Origin: Pohlia nutans
Lineage: Eukaryota; Streptophyta; Bryopsida; Bryales; Mniaceae
DNA: 64,000 nucleotides
NCBI GenBank assembly: GCA_022496805.1
Contig: CM040102.1
Span: forward strand, 4,479,501 to 4,543,500
Direction of reading: 5' to 3'
Position numbers and translations under genes: made by a program. A model generated the notes under the pieces. It was given only the letters and a program-made list of their open reading frames with translations. It did not search any database and had not been told where the DNA came from. This document shows, piece after piece, positions 37,701-49,659 of this stretch (position 1 is its first letter; each line of letters starts with the position of its first letter).

Positions 37701-37959
37701 CCTACATTGGAATGACAAGAAAAGGCTGAAGGTATTCTCCCAGCTTTTCATCATTTTGAAAATGCTTTACATGGGACGAATCGTACATCCTCTTCTCTTC
37801 TTCGAGTTCCCGTTTCATGGCAATGTATTCGTTTTCTTCTTCCAAATCCAACGCAGCTTCCTCGGTTTCATCAACTGTGTCGTCCATCAAGGTCTCCGTT
37901 TTGAGGTCTTTGTTGCACTCCAAAAAACTAAAAGAATCGGACTCGATTTCCTCCTCCAT
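31268..37959 (-). CDS. WD40-repeat protein, 10 exons
   Basis: Predicted beta-propeller scaffold protein; the specific role is unknown. Exons from the start: 37706-37959, 37402-37486, 36318-36456, 35987-36126, 35402-35454, 35042-35147, 33898-34029, 32740-32808, 31462-31572, 31268-31336. GT-AG sites and phases join into 385 aa. Residues 1-85 are acidic and likely coiled (EEEIESDSF, LEEENEYIAMKRELEEEKRMYD). The WD-type repeats follow: TEATCIRFSKDSDDLLAVG, FTIDHHPTGQKFATSGHD, GHTNRVFAVKWHPSD with GGWDNTIQVWD, GDALDIKEENSHILTGSWRR with QLQEWD. The last exon reads CLGRISTHDKGSFNT and then runs into a short AT-rich tail and TAA, so the final blade may be truncated or completed by an exon I have not found. 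The start is the first in-frame ATG of exon 1; an upstream non-coding exon is possible. Confidence 0.85.
31732..31789. repeat. (AAT)n/(ATT)n microsatellite
   Basis: Five AAT units run directly into about twelve ATT units, so the tract is self-complementary. It is in an intron of the WD40 gene. Confidence 0.9.
31865..32398. mobile_element. TTAA element, family K
   Basis: Left end (TTAC)-CCCTAAACCTC degenerate, right end CGTTTAGGGG-TTAA intact, about 534 bp. The body shares 'gttttgcaaaaatgcat', 'ggtgaatcactacaacatgaa' and 'acatgcatgaagctaacttcc' with 46823-47390, 49713 on, 52725 on and 62888-63444. It is in the WD40 gene intron. Confidence 0.75.
32896..33822. mobile_element. Family A element split by a nested family G element
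   Basis: Family A sequence runs to 'ttgattgaatttgaagt' at 33240 and resumes at 33787 with 'acccatgaatccttg...ctttaggggctaa'. Between lies TTAA-CCCCTAAGTGACCG...GTCATTTAGGGG-TTAA (33241-33786), with hairpin CGACCATTTTATGGTCG at 33261-33277. The insertion point is a TTAA of the host. A further unrelated repeat (33040-33130, 'accggacaaagggccattgg') lies inside the host. Confidence 0.8.
34165..34310. repeat. Interspersed repeat, copy 2
   Basis: Second copy of the 27040-27180 repeat, in the WD40 gene intron. The intron remainder (34311-35041) shows nothing recognisable. Confidence 0.5.
36688..36888. mobile_element. Degenerate TTAA family A element
   Basis: TTAA-cttttttaagcggttttgagtagg... to aaaaccatgcgtttaagaga-TTAA. 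Both ends are decayed, but the interior is family A. WD40 gene intron. Confidence 0.55.
37128..37370. mobile_element. TTAA family A element
   Basis: TTAA-TCCCTAAAGAACCAGAAG to GTGGTCCTTTAGGGA-TTAA, 243 bp, 31 bp from exon 2 of the WD40 gene. Confidence 0.75.
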
Positions 37960-38002
37960 TTTTTTCCGCACAATTGTCAGACTTTGAATCGGAATGTTGC
38001 AC

Positions 38003-38226
38003 TTAACCCTTAAAGGACCAAGAAGCCCAGATTGTGCCTCATATTTTTTATAGCAGTTTTGAATAGGTTCTATGTAGACTTCCTTTTATTCAAACTTTTT
38101 TTTTTTATCAACACATGCAATGTTCTTCATTGGTTTCAATGATATTAAATCCGGTCCTATCTTTATCATATTTTTCACAATATGATTGATTGAATTTGTC
38201 CTTTTAAAACTATGAATCCTTGGTCC
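38003..38226. mobile_element. TTAA family A element, right end lost
   Basis: TTAA-CCCTTAAAGGACCAAG at the left; the right part stops at 'gaatccttggtcc' without GGG-TTAA. It lies 44 bp upstream of the WD40 start codon. Confidence 0.65.
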
Positions 38227-38674
38227 AAAATACAACTTTTCCAAAGGCGTCATTTCTGCTGAACACCAAAGTAACTGACACCGGGTTCATGTGAAATTGA
38301 TTTCCATCTCTTCACATCCTCTGTTCTCTTACTAAACCTGGCTAGTAAACTTACTAAACCTGGAGAATATACGGACTATCACACTTTTTTATGGCACAAG
38401 AAGATGTGACATTAAAGAGTTCGATAGATAGGAAAAGGGTTTTGGACCAACTTCTTGAATGTTGACTTATACAGTTCCAAGCATTTCCTTTTTCTTTTAT
38501 TAATTGCCTTTGGGGTTTTGGAAAAAAATTAAATGTGCTGTAATATATCACTTCTATAACTCTTTGAAAATTGATGTCTTTGAAAAAAGAAGTTAATTGA
38601 TTTTTGTTTATTTATTTATTAATTAAATTCAATTGAATTCATCTTTGTAATTAGTTTAAAGTTAATTGGACTTA

Positions 38675-39238
38675 TTAACCCTTTAATGTCCCAATCCTTT
38701 GTAGAATAGTCAATTCGACAGTCAAACTACACTTTCATACATAATTCAACTCTGAAGATTTATCAAAATATATTTTGTAATATTTTTCAATCATGAAATT
38801 GTGTGTTTTCTACCAGTCCTAAAATTTTCAGATTTTTCTAATACAAATTGAACTTTTTACAAATTTTTAGGTCAAATACTTTAAAGATTCATATTAATTA
38901 CAAAAAATCTTCCAATTTTTTTAAAATTCTAGGATATGTACAAGTTACAATGGAGATCACATGATAGTTTTTCCATATAAATATTTAATTTTTAATTAGG
39001 AATTCAAAAGGTGAACATCCTATGTTGTGTAATTCAAAACTTGAGCTATTAATGTAGCTTGCAAAAAAAAAATACTCGATACATGAAATTTGTAAAATTT
39101 GAATAGTGAAGTGCAAATTAGACTCAATAAAATTCATATTTTTAATTTTAAATAATAGCAAAAAATCATCTTCAAAGTTGAAATTGGATTTGACCAATAA
39201 GCATTCACTATTTGAATGCACGGTCCTTAAAGGGTTAT
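38675..39238. mobile_element. TTAA element, family I, second copy
   Basis: TTAA-CCCTTTAATGTCCC to GGTCCTTAAAGGG-TTAT, 564 bp; related to 24794-25358. 39239-40000 has no supported feature. Confidence 0.7.
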
Positions 39239-40000
39239 AATTTGACATAGAAATTCATTTTCCATGTAAAGTTGTTTAAATTTTAGGATCCTCATATATA
39301 ATAACATTTCTTGTATTCTTAGAGCATTCCCACTAGTGACTAATATCCTTAATTTTCTTGCAAAAAACTAAGGTCATGACTTGATTTGGGAAGAGATTTT
39401 TCCAATCAGAGTATTCAAGACTGGTATATTTCTTGTCAATACCATCTAGATATGACCTAGTAGACTCCTCTCATTTGGAAAAATTTACGTTTGGACTCGT
39501 ATAATAGGTTAAAAGAAAAGGAATATGTACTTTCACAAACCTACCCCAAAAAATAAAGAATGAAAAAAGAAAAAGAAAAAATCAAACTAAATTGAATTCT
39601 AGCAAAAAATTATAGCCTGGAGTAACGCTTTGGCATAGACAACACCGTAAGAGCATGGCGCCACTGTGATTCCTCTATCTGTATTTGGAAAAGGATGAAA
39701 TTTTCCTTGATTTCCAAATACAGTAGTTGGGGCTGCACGGTTTAATCCTGGAAACCGCATGCAGAATAGCCGGCAACTAATCTCTCTGCCTTTCCAAAAT
39801 CATCGCCAAAATCAACGATGTGGGCTAGGCACAAAAATCATGTGCAAGAAGTGAAAAATCGTAGTAAGAAGAGGGATGCAGATAGAAAGTTTGAATCCTG
39901 GAAAACTAACCAAGTTTTCCGGATTTGGGGGCCATTCCTCGAAAAAAATTCCGTTACAGTACTCTGGTGCGAAGGTTTTTCTTGAAAATAGATGATCTTA

Positions 40001-40461
40001 GGCCTTTTTTACACTAGAAGCGAGAAGCCGTGGAAAAAACCTCACAAGGACTATGGCTCATTCTTGAGAAGCCAACCTTTGAACTTGACGGCCTTCGGAT
40101 ATAGTGTAAAGTGAGAAGAGGCCACAAAATAAAATGTTGGTTTATAAAAATAAAATTCTTACATATTTTTAAAGAATAGAAAATGATTGGTTGTGAGAAT
40201 TTTGGCCAAACGGCCTCCGGATTTTGCGTTAGACCCACCTCTTGAGGTGGGCTTGACACAAAATCCGAAGGGCTTGGAAAATGTGCACTTTTGTTGCGAC
40301 AAAGAACAAAAGTGTTGTTCATGTCATTTTCTCCTCCTTCCGTCCCTTGAACTTAAAATTTCAGGTGTAAAGTGACATTCTTTGGTTTTCCCGGTTTCTA
40401 AACCTCTCATTGGTTGAAATTTCTCTCCTCACGGCTTCTGATCTCTAGTGTAAAGAGGCCC
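40001..40461. mobile_element. Harbinger/Tourist-like foldback MITE
   Basis: GGCCTTTTTTACACTAGA to TCTAGTGTAAAGAGGCC with TTA on both sides (39998-40000 and 40462-40464), 461 bp. A 3-bp TTA duplication and G/C-rich first bases fit PIF/Harbinger MITEs. Internal 'cccacctcttgaggtggg' is a further palindrome. It lies about 300 bp upstream of the S1FA-like start codon. Confidence 0.75.
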
Positions 40462-40491
40462 TTAGATACAGAACCACGTGGTGGGGATGCT

Positions 40492-40555
40492 GTGAGGGAC
40501 GGACCGTCACGGACGGACGGACTGTGACGGTCTGTGACGGACGGACGGACCCGCC
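40492..40555. repeat. GACG/GGAC-rich short repeat cluster upstream of S1FA
   Basis: Repeated 'gacggacg' and 'tgtgacgg' units, partly inverted ('gaccgtcacgg'), in the presumed promoter of the gene at 40765. Confidence 0.5.
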
Positions 40556-40764
40556 TTTTATTGGTAAAGGCTCTGTCGACGAAAACATCTCGACCAATGA
40601 GAACCAACCTAGACGTCACGCCCAGATAGAAATGACAAACACACGGACGGATGAAACTCCCCTTGGATGAATGAATTCTGTTAGGTTTGCGAGCAGTCAA
40701 AGTGTGCCAATTGCACACTTGCAGAAACAGAGTTCAAGCACTTCTTGCGTTTTGGAGCTCGGCT

Positions 40765-42189
40765 ATGGCGAAGGCATCCGGGTCAGCGAACGTCGACCCC
40801 ATGGGCAAGGTCTTCTTCTCAATCCGAATCACGTTTCCTTCTATAACTCCCTTGATTTTCTATTGGTTCGATCGCTGTCTTTCGCTTGCAAAAAATCGAG
40901 CTCCTCAGTGTTGTATTTCGAGAGCGCGAGGCAGGGTTTAGTAAATTTTCGTTAGATCTGTGGGAAGGAGAAAGCTCGTTGAGCATATCTGCCACGTTCC
41001 AATGGAGTTCTTACGATTGCTGCGTTTGATAGTAGGGCATATTTGCCAGTGTTTATATAATAAACTTCCGTAAAATGATCAAATAGGTATTCTCGTTTAT
41101 TGCTTTTTGCACCAATCTGATAATGGTGAACTTTGTATCAGCTCACGGAGAGTTATGGACTCACTAAACCTTTTGAAATCGACTAAACGAATTTTATAAG
41201 TGAGTGTAATGGTTCTGCTTTGGAGAGGAGGGATGAGAATTAGGCTATGTCTGTGTTGTGCACCGCCTATTTCTGCTGTAATGTCACAGTCTTGCAGCAT
41301 GTGATTATGTGGAGTTCTGTAACTTTGCTACCATCACTACAGTAGTGAGAAAAGAGGGACACATGTAGTATCGGGAACCTCACCTCGGCAAATGTACCCG
41401 CTGGCTACATTCTACACCAGATAATACATGGGAGGTTCCCGTTGCAACATCCATACTTACGGTTTTTAGGAGGTAGAAAAGTGGTTTAGAACCTTTTTAT
41501 ACTTGTTGAGCTCCTTATTACAGTTGTTCTCTCTATGATGACATGCATCAGAAAAGTTGGGCCAGACTATTTTGGTGCCATTTTGACACGAAAGGCCGCA
41601 TACAGGTCATTTTAGTGTCATTTTATCTATACCAAGTCGGTATGGAGGTTAGCACCATATTATCTTAAGTGCATTTCAATGCATCATCATGGCACCATGT
41701 TCACATGCCTTGAAGTTCCTGATGTGTGTGGGAAGCCCTTACTTCAAGGTGGCAGGGACGGATTAGAAATGACTTGTCACATGTGTATTGCTTAAACAAT
41801 AATGTCGTCATATTATGGAAGGTAGACTGTATGCACATGCAACTGTTTTTTTTGGCCGTACGAGGGTGAGACTATAGAAAATGAGTTTTGGATTGGGTAT
41901 GTCTGTTTCCCAGATTTGGTCAGAGAACAGAGGATGAGACATTACAGAGGTATCTGACAAGTGGATTGTGGTGAATCAGGGAGGTATTGGTGAGAAGAGC
42001 ACAGGTTTCAATCCAGGGCTGATTGTTCTGATCGTGGTGCTGGGAGCCTTGTTGATTTTTGGTGTTGGCAACTTCTTATTGTATCAATATGCGCAGAAAA
42101 ATGCCCCGGCCAAGAAAAAGAAGCCAGTGTCGAAGAAGAAACTGAAGAAGGAGAGGATGAAAGGAGGAGTGCGTCCAGCTGGAGACTAA
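40765..42189 (+). CDS. S1FA: S1FA-like small protein, two exons
   Basis: Plant-specific S1FA family, annotated as DNA-binding (S1F site) proteins. Exon 1 is 40765-40809 (MAKASGSANVDPMGK), exon 2 is 41980-42189, total 84 aa; the family usual is 70-90. Exon 2 carries the hallmark GFNPGLIVLIVVLGALLIFGVGN membrane-like helix (about residues 23-45) described here by its key residues, then YAQK and a lysine-rich tail KKKPVSKKKLKKERMKGG. The donor at 40810 is AAG|GTCTTC, which is weak; the acceptor is gtgaatcag|GGA. An alternative is translation from an ATG at 41968 inside the intron. The hydrophobic helix fits a membrane protein at least as well as a DNA-binding one; the family name rests on earlier work. 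Confidence 0.85.
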
Positions 42190-42624
42190 AGCTTGTTAAG
42201 ATATCTTTTTGTTGAGATAGAAGGGAGGCAGGCTTAAGGCAAAAGGTAGAGCTGTTGTCAAGTTCTTTGGTATTGTACATTGACGTAATTGGTTTCATTT
42301 TATTTTATTCCTAGCCAGCATTGGTTAGTTGGGTCTCTGAGCAGGGTGCAAAACGCAAGCTCTGAGTTTTGTATCCAGTAAGGCTATGTTATCTGGTTTA
42401 GAGAATGAGAGGGTGTAAATTTATTTTCCCTTCACTTTGCAAATGAGATTGTTTCCAAGCTGTGTGCGTATGTGTGCAATGAAGAGAAGGAGACATAACT
42501 CACCTCTATCACATGATGTGGCATGCTAAAGAAGCATTGTTATGCAATTATCTGGAGGTTAACAATCTAACGACTGAATGCTCCAAGTTTAATGGTTTAC
42601 AACTGCTAACTAAGGTAGGGTACC

Positions 42625-42854
42625 TTAACCCTTGAAGGATTTAGGGAATAGTAGATACGTTGCCGTATATTTAACATTTGTTATGAGTAGAAAGTTCCAA
42701 AATGAGATCCCAATAGCTTTTTAGACCATGTAGACATGAATTTTAATTTTACTTTTGATACAATACTCACAGGAGGTGTAGAACCATTCCAAATACAATG
42801 AAATACGGTTGTGTACATTGGCCGGAATGGCCAATCTGGACCTTTAAGGGTTAA
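42625..42854. mobile_element. TTAA element N, first of a three-element chain
   Basis: TTAA-CCCTTGAAGGATT to GGACCTTTAAGGG-TTAA, 230 bp. Hairpin ATTGGCC-GGAAT-GGCCAAT is at 42817-42835. The left TTAA is the end of palindrome TAAGGTAGGGTACCTTAA (42611-42628). Confidence 0.8.
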
Positions 42855-43641
42855 CCCTTTAGTGCCCAGGTGACCACTAAGTGGTCACTGGATTGTTTGA
42901 AAATGAAATGCTCGAAAATCCGTGAACCATCTCAATTCGATGTTTGAAGTTCAGATGTGCAACTTTTGATTTTGCAAATGATGCAAAAAGAAAATTTGAA
43001 ATCTGACTTTCTTAGCTATCTAAATACCTATGTACAAAACACCAAAATATTGCAAATACCTCAAAATACAGCAAATACTTGCAAATACAACACATGTACC
43101 ATGTGGTATTTCTTGTGTTTGGAAGTTTGTTTTGTTGTATTTTTTTCGGGAGTGTGTTCTCTTGATCATGTTCCATTAGTGTATGTATTCCGATCTTGAT
43201 CAATGTACCAACTCCTTTCTTATTTTAACGTATAAAATTTTGTCCTAAACCGTACATGGATAAGTCACTCTCACTTATAAAATTCACAATAATTATGTAT
43301 GAGTCCGTTCTTGACATGAAAGATTGCATTGAAGAGGTGTTGCCATTGCTGAACCTCTTCACTTTTATTTTTGAAAATTTAACCCAAATTCTATTTAACC
43401 TTGAAGTCACACACCCTCCAAAATCTCATTTTTGAGTGTGCATTATACGGTTCAAAAACATACTATAATCTTCCAATCCAACGGTCCGATCTTACCAAGA
43501 TTTAATTGACACTTGTTTCATTAAGCTACGCTTCCATTCATACAGTTGGATACTATTAATAGTATTCCTAATTTCATCAAAGAGAGCTTCACCCAAAAAA
43601 CTGGGATTTTTGCAGAACCACCCTGGGCACTAAAGGGTTAA
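42851..43641. mobile_element. TTAA element, family M, second of the chain
   Basis: TTAA-CCCTTTAGTGCCCAGG to CTGGGCACTAAAGGG-TTAA, 791 bp. Hairpin TGACCACTAAGTGGTCA is at 42871-42887. Shares TTAA 42851-42854 with its left neighbour and 43638-43641 with its right neighbour. A related copy is at 51748-52558. Confidence 0.85.
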
Positions 43642-43866
43642 CCCCTAAACGTCTCAGCGTCCAGAAACTGGATCACGAACAGATTCAAAGCTTTGCAACT
43701 CTGTCATATAATTTGGATGACTTTCATCCAACTGCAAGTATGTCAAATTTGTTGGGTAGATTTTATGCTTGCAATGGTCCTCTCATGTACACCTCACCCA
43801 TGCTAATATCTATCTTTGAGGCTAGCATCTACTTGTGTTCAAAGGATTGGTACGTGTAAGGGTTAG
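43638..43866. mobile_element. TTAA element, family O, third of the chain
   Basis: TTAA-CCCCTAAACGTCTCAGCG to GTACGTGTAAGGG-TTAG, 229 bp. Hairpin TCCAG-AAA-CTGGA at 43660-43672. A related copy is nested at 60703-61032. Confidence 0.75.
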
Positions 43867-44335
43867 ACTGTCCAACCCCACATTCTAGTCCTATAGGTGC
43901 CTCTAGGAACCTAAAACTAACTATTTGTCATTCAATCATAAAGCTTCTCCAATTAGGTGGTATTGGGCATTTAGGATATAATTCATTATACTTTTTGTGT
44001 TGAGATAATTACCACTATATGACACCAATGGGGTATGAATACTTTTTCACTTTTAAAATTCATATGCAGTTGCCACTCTCTATTATGACATTGTTGCGAA
44101 GCCTTACCTTCAAGGTGGTAGGCACAAATTAGTCACAAAAATGATTTTTACATATGTATTGCTCATAACAATAACACCATCATATTACGAAGAGTGTCAT
44201 TGTATGAAAGGTAGGTTGTAATTAATTTTTTATTGATTTTAATTTTTAATTTTTCACTTTAATTCATGAATTTTATTTATCTACCAATGAAAAGTAAACC
44301 CAATTTGAATTTCAAAAGATTTCAACCACAGTAGC

Positions 44336-44576
44336 TTAACCCCTAAAAGACCAAGGATTCACGTTTTTTAAATGATTAATTCAATTGATAATATTGTGAA
44401 AATTACAATTCAGATGAGATTGAACTATATATCACTAAAATCAATGAAGATTAGTCAGCATGTGTTGGTTGAAAAACAAACAAAATTTGAACAAAAAAAA
44501 TTCCACATTGAACCTACTCAAAACTACTTTGAAAAACATAAGGCCTAATTTGGGGTCTTGGTCCTTTAGGAGTTAA
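44336..44576. mobile_element. TTAA family A element
   Basis: TTAA-CCCCTAAAAGACCAAGG to GGTCCTTTAGGAG-TTAA, 241 bp. 43867-44335 holds no clear feature. Confidence 0.8.
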
Positions 44577-44710
44577 ATGTGTGATTTTTGGTGCCTCCAC
44601 CTTACAGCTGCACAGAGACTCCCAATTTTTTTTCAATAATATTGATTGATTCTGAAAGCTTTTAGAACTGTTGTTCATGATATCATGACAAATTGTGACT
44701 TTCACACAAA

Positions 44711-44830
44711 CCTAAAGTACACCAACCATGTTTCCATTTCCGCCCTTGTGTACCAACGATAAATTTGGAATGTACACCACCAAAACATGAGGGCAAAATT
44801 GAAAACATGGTGATAATAATTTGGTGTACC
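44711..44830. mobile_element. Degenerate AGGT/ACCT foldback MITE
   Basis: 'agtacaccaaccatgtttcc' inverted as 'aacatggtgataataatttggtgtacc', sharing 'gtacaccaccaaaacatgagggc' with 10977-11092. Confidence 0.6.
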
Positions 44831-44885
44831 ATATGTGCCACGGAGACTCAATAACTTGAACACCAACTATAAATCAATCAATAGT

Positions 44886-45831
44886 AACACACAATTCGCT
44901 ATTTACGCACTTGGCCATATAATCATGCACTTGGTTCTCGGGCGCATAATTTTTTTGGTCTAACTTTTTTTTTTATAAAAATGACAATTATTGTCTTTCT
45001 TCAATTCCTTACATTGTAAACAAATAATTATTTTAATTATTTTTTATTCTTATCTTTATCTTTTCTTTCATCTTTTCTTTTTCAACTTGATTTCTTTCTT
45101 GTCTTCTTTCTTGTCTCCCTCTTGTCTTTCTTTTGTCTTTCTTCTTGTCTTCCTTTTTGTCTTCCTTGTCTTTTTTTTCTTGTACTTTTTCTTCAGTTGT
45201 GGCCGCTGAACCCGAAACAATGGGAGCAAACCGAAAAGAAAAAAAAAAAAAAAAAAAAAAAAACTTTTTTTTTCATCTTTTGGTTGGCCGTGGGGTGCTG
45301 CTAAACCCTAAATGGCGGCCGCCCCAAAAAAAAAAAAAAAAAAAAAAAAAAGTTTTTTTTTTGACTTTTTTGAATTTTTTCAAAATTTACTATTTTTAGC
45401 CTCTGGGTGCACGGCCGCGCACCCCAAAGACCCTTCAATCTCCCTCTACATCTCCCTATCCATCTTCATCTCTCTTTCCATCTTCATCTCCCTCTCTACG
45501 TTCATCTCCTCTCCATCCCTCTCCCCTCTCCATCCCTCTCCCCTCTCCTCATATATATAAGGGAGAGGAGAGGGTCTCTCTCATCATTCTCCCACTCCCT
45601 CTCCCATCCCTCTCCTCTCCTCTATATATGTGAGGAGAGGAGAAGAAGATGAGAGGGAGATGGGAGGGTCTTTGGGTGTGCGGCCGCGCACCCAGAGGCT
45701 AAAAATAGTAAATTTTGAAAAAGTCAAAAAAGTAAAAAAAAAAACTTTTTTTTTTGTTTTTTTTGTTTTTTGGGGCGGCCGCCATTTAGGGTTTAGCAGC
45801 ACCCCACGGCCAACCAAAAGATGAAAAAAAA

Positions 45832-45877
<46 letters not shown>

Positions 45878-46233
45878 CGGTTTGCTCCCATTGTTTCGGG
45901 TTCAGCGGCCACAACTGAAGAAAAAGTACAAGAAAAAAAAGACAAGGAAGTCAAAAAGGAAGACAAGAAGAAAGACAAAAGAAAGACAAGAGGGAGACAA
46001 GAAAGAAGACAAGAAAGAAATCAAGTTGAAAAAGAAAAGATGAAAGAAAAGATAAAAGAAAAGATAAAGATAAGACTAAAAAATAATTAAAATAATTATT
46101 TATTTACAATTTAAGTGATTGTAAAAAGACAACATTGATGATTTTTAGAGAACTTATTCACCGGTTTTTTAAAGTCAAATATGTTTATGAAATGAGCGCA
46201 TTTGACCAAGTGCATAAATAGCGAATTGCGTGT
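44886..46233. mobile_element. 1.35-kb foldback element with GA/CT-rich arms
   Basis: Outer ends 'ACACAATTCGCTATTTACGC' (44888) and inverted 'GCATAAATAGCGAATTGCGTGT' (46232). Inner arms of about 530 bp (45006-45550 and 45570-46112) are near-perfect inverted copies: runs of 'ttgtctttc', a 'gttgtggccgctgaacccg' block, long A/T homopolymers, 'ggccgcgcaccc', and CT-rich sequence. The spacer is short ('atatatataagggagaggag'). Frames through it give only lysine- or serine-rich low-complexity peptides, so no gene is called. Confidence 0.85.
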
Positions 46234-46822
46234 TTAGTGTAGAATACATGCCATGTTTCAAGTTCCAACTACAGACATCATGTCATCACCAAACACGACC
46301 AAAAAGGAAAACAAACAAATCTACAATAAAACAATCAGTTGTCACTCACATGTGAAAGTTGGATTCACATGTGAAGGTCAGTGACCTATTTGTTACCCTA
46401 CCCAAAACCGGCACGCATAGATGCTTACCTTGAATTGGAAAATGAATTTAGGCTCCTTGAAATCCTCTTGAGACGTATTACAAGATAGATTGTTTGTTCG
46501 TTTCATTTGATAAAGAAATGTTTAAGATATTGATAGCAAAAATCTTTTGAATTACATGCTTGAGTGTGCAAATTTTGAAAGAAGTTTGTTTTATTCAAAT
46601 TTTATTTATTCATTTACGTGCATGAGGGTGTTGGCTACTCTCACGGCCCTTTGGAGACCTCATAATTTTTTTTTAATGTATAACATTATAAGGAGAATGG
46701 AATAGGGATGATCATAGTATTGATGGGGCACATGTATGTTGGGGAGTGTCTTCAAGTTTGAAAAGAAAAGAAAAGTAAAGAAAAATTAATTGGATAAACA
46801 ATGCACCCCATATGTTGATGAT

Positions 46823-47390
46823 TTAACCCCTAACTGCCCAATCATCCATTTTTGAACGATGTACAAATTTCATCTATGTTTTCTCATCCGTCATGCACTT
46901 TTTGCAAGGAAAAAAGATACTACAAGATTCTATGGCAAGATAGCTTTATGCATGTGTGATCCGATTAGAAAAGGGATGATTTGTGAAAATTTTATGCCTC
47001 AATTCATGTTGCAGTGATTCACCAAAAGGTCCAAAGATTTTATTCTAAATGTGCTCTTGAAAAAATAAACTAATAAAATTAAGCAACCGAACAATCTTCA
47101 AGAATCACTACACTTAGATTATTACATTTCAACCCATCACAACAAATTTTATCCACTATTTGTCAACTTACATCTTATTTGTAATCGAATTACAAAATAA
47201 TTTTGAATTTCAAGTTTCAAATTTTATACAAAAATACTGGTGATAGCAATTGTATGGATAGAATCTAAAACTTTTAATGTCGAACTTTTATTCATGCATC
47301 AAGTTCAAAATATCCCTATTAGTTGCATTTTATGATGCATCTTTGCAAAACTGTCAAATTTGGAGAGGGGTGAGGACGTTTAGGGGTAAA
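46823..47390. mobile_element. TTAA element, family K, inverted copy
   Basis: TTAA-CCCCTAACTGCCCAATC to GAGGACGTTTAGGGG-TAAA, about 568 bp; interior is the complement of 31865-32398. A left end only of a relative is at 47453 (TTAA-CCCTTAACTACC). 47600-48280 has nothing further. Confidence 0.7.
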
Positions 47391-48289
47391 GAGGGTGATG
47401 TATTCAGAGCAGTGTTCAATGGATGGAAAGAATCCCTCATTTGGAAAGATGCTTAACCCTTAACTACCTAAGCGTTTATTTTTTGGACGATGTATAGATT
47501 TCATCACATTTTCTCATCCGTTTGCCACTTTTTGCGAGGTGAATTCTTTACTAAATATCCTCAAGGAGGTCACTTAGTGTAATCTTTGGGGACACATGAG
47601 CGTACAACACATATTTTTTAGGTGGCTATGTAGCTCATTTCCTGCATTTTAGTGGACCCTATATATTTTTTAAATCCTACTTTCTTCAATTTCTTACCAC
47701 CCTATGCGTGATTATAAATTAAAATCTCCATAATATTTTAGACCCTTCATTATTTATATTTATTTGAATTTTCCTTCGTGCACAATAGCATTATACTTTA
47801 GCTTCAGAAGTGGAATTCATCATGCAACAAAAAAATAAGTTGTGTATACAAGAAACATGTTATTTACATAATTGGTTTCATGTCTAAGCCCAATGATAAT
47901 GGCATACTTAATTGTTTCATCCAAACATTGAAAGAAGCCCACAAATTCCAAAACAGACAAGCATCACTAAAGTGTTCATAATGTGTTTACTAACACAGTT
48001 GCACTAACATTCACTAACATTGCATATGTTATCATGCAAAGTGTAAAGACAATTTGAAATGCCTACTTCACAAAAGATACCACAACCTCTCGCCTAGAAC
48101 AAATCCATCAATCCATACCACCATAGATACTTCTTAATGACAACATCAAACAAACTTTCAAAAATCAGTTTCGCAGCCTCCAGTTTCTTGTTTTTGGAGC
48201 CTACACAACATGAAACAAGCAAGCATAGAATTTAATGTCGAGCTCAAACAAGCAGATCAAATAAGCAAAAAAGCAGAGCAGAGGCATGA

Positions 48290-48837
48290 TTAACCCTTTA
48301 AGGTCCCAATTCAACGTTGTTTTCAAAGAAACCTTATAAAATGTTAGATGAATACCAAAAATTGAGTTGATGTACAAAGCAAAGTTGTAAATGTCAACGT
48401 GAAGATCACATCTGTACGGTTGGATTTATCATGTTTTTTATTAAGTATTTTTAATTATTTTTGCAAGGTTTTCTCTTGAAATTCGATTAAAAATCCCACA
48501 TCAACACCAAAAAAATTAAAAATATTGTAATGAAATTGGAATAACATGCTCTATGAGATGGTATGGTTTCCATTATTTGATTCTACTTATTTTGGAAAAT
48601 CATGTTTTAGGTCTCACTTTTTGAACTAAGAATGAAACTTGACATAAACCAATTGTGTGATTTTTCCAAAAATCATAATAACCCATTTTAAATATCCAAA
48701 CCGTACAATAGATAGTAAACTTGCACAAGAACCAAGAGAAATTTATTTGGATGAAAACTGTCCAATTCCGATGAGAATCCAATAACTTGAATCTGTCCAT
48801 CGTCCAAATATTGGACGCAGGAGCGTTCAAGGGTTAA
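48290..48837. mobile_element. TTAA element, family L
   Basis: TTAA-CCCTTTAAGGTCCC to AGCGTTCAAGGG-TTAA, 548 bp. Hairpin CGTCCAAATATTGGACG is at 48801-48817 near the right end. 48838-49660 shows nothing definite. Confidence 0.75.
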
Positions 48838-49659
48838 GATACACTTACAATTTTCAAGCGCGTTTTGATCATTCGTTTTCCATAGCAATTACAAAAATGT
48901 TCAAAATAGTCTGTATTCTTTAGGGAAAATGTAAATAATAGTGGTGAACAACAAGGTATAGGTAGCATGCTTCTTGAGCTTACATAAGAAGAATTCAGTT
49001 AAAAAATAATAATTTTGTAGTGTACATTGGAATTTTAGGGTTTTGAGCTTTAAAGTGATGTAAAATACGTAATTTTGACAATTTTGAGGAATGGTAGATT
49101 GAACTAGAAAGTAGATGAAAGCCCTATACTTTTTTAATTGGGACTACTCTCATTTGAAATTAGGAACTAGGTGAAAATTAGTGTTTGACAAAAATACGAC
49201 CAAATATGGCCCCATGGGACTCTGTAAACACGTACAGGTCAATGCATGATGATAGAATTCTTGTCTTGTGTGGGAGGAACGACTAGAGAATCATACAAAT
49301 GTCGATGAAATGTTCCTTAAGAGTACACTCAATAACCCTCATTCAACAAGTTCATCCATTTTGTAAATGGATTTGTGATCATTTTCCATATAGTTCTTAA
49401 ATTTTACTTACCCTAAATTCAACCTATAAGTTAAAATTCCCTACTAATTACTATAGTGCTATTTTAGAAATACAATAAACATAATTTTGGGTATTACAAG
49501 TGACCCTATATTATGTATAACATGCTCCCTCACATTTCCTCAAGGCTATGGTATATCAAAAATATATATAATTTTTATCAACTATGAATAAATGTCACCC
49601 TATACTTGTTCTCTCATAGTTATCTAAATTTTTGACAGTGACCTCCCCGAGTAAATATC

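Noticed and set aside
44991..46090. Lysine- and serine/phenylalanine-rich open frames
   Set aside because: They arise from the homopolymers and CT/GA tracts of the foldback element, mirrored in both arms.
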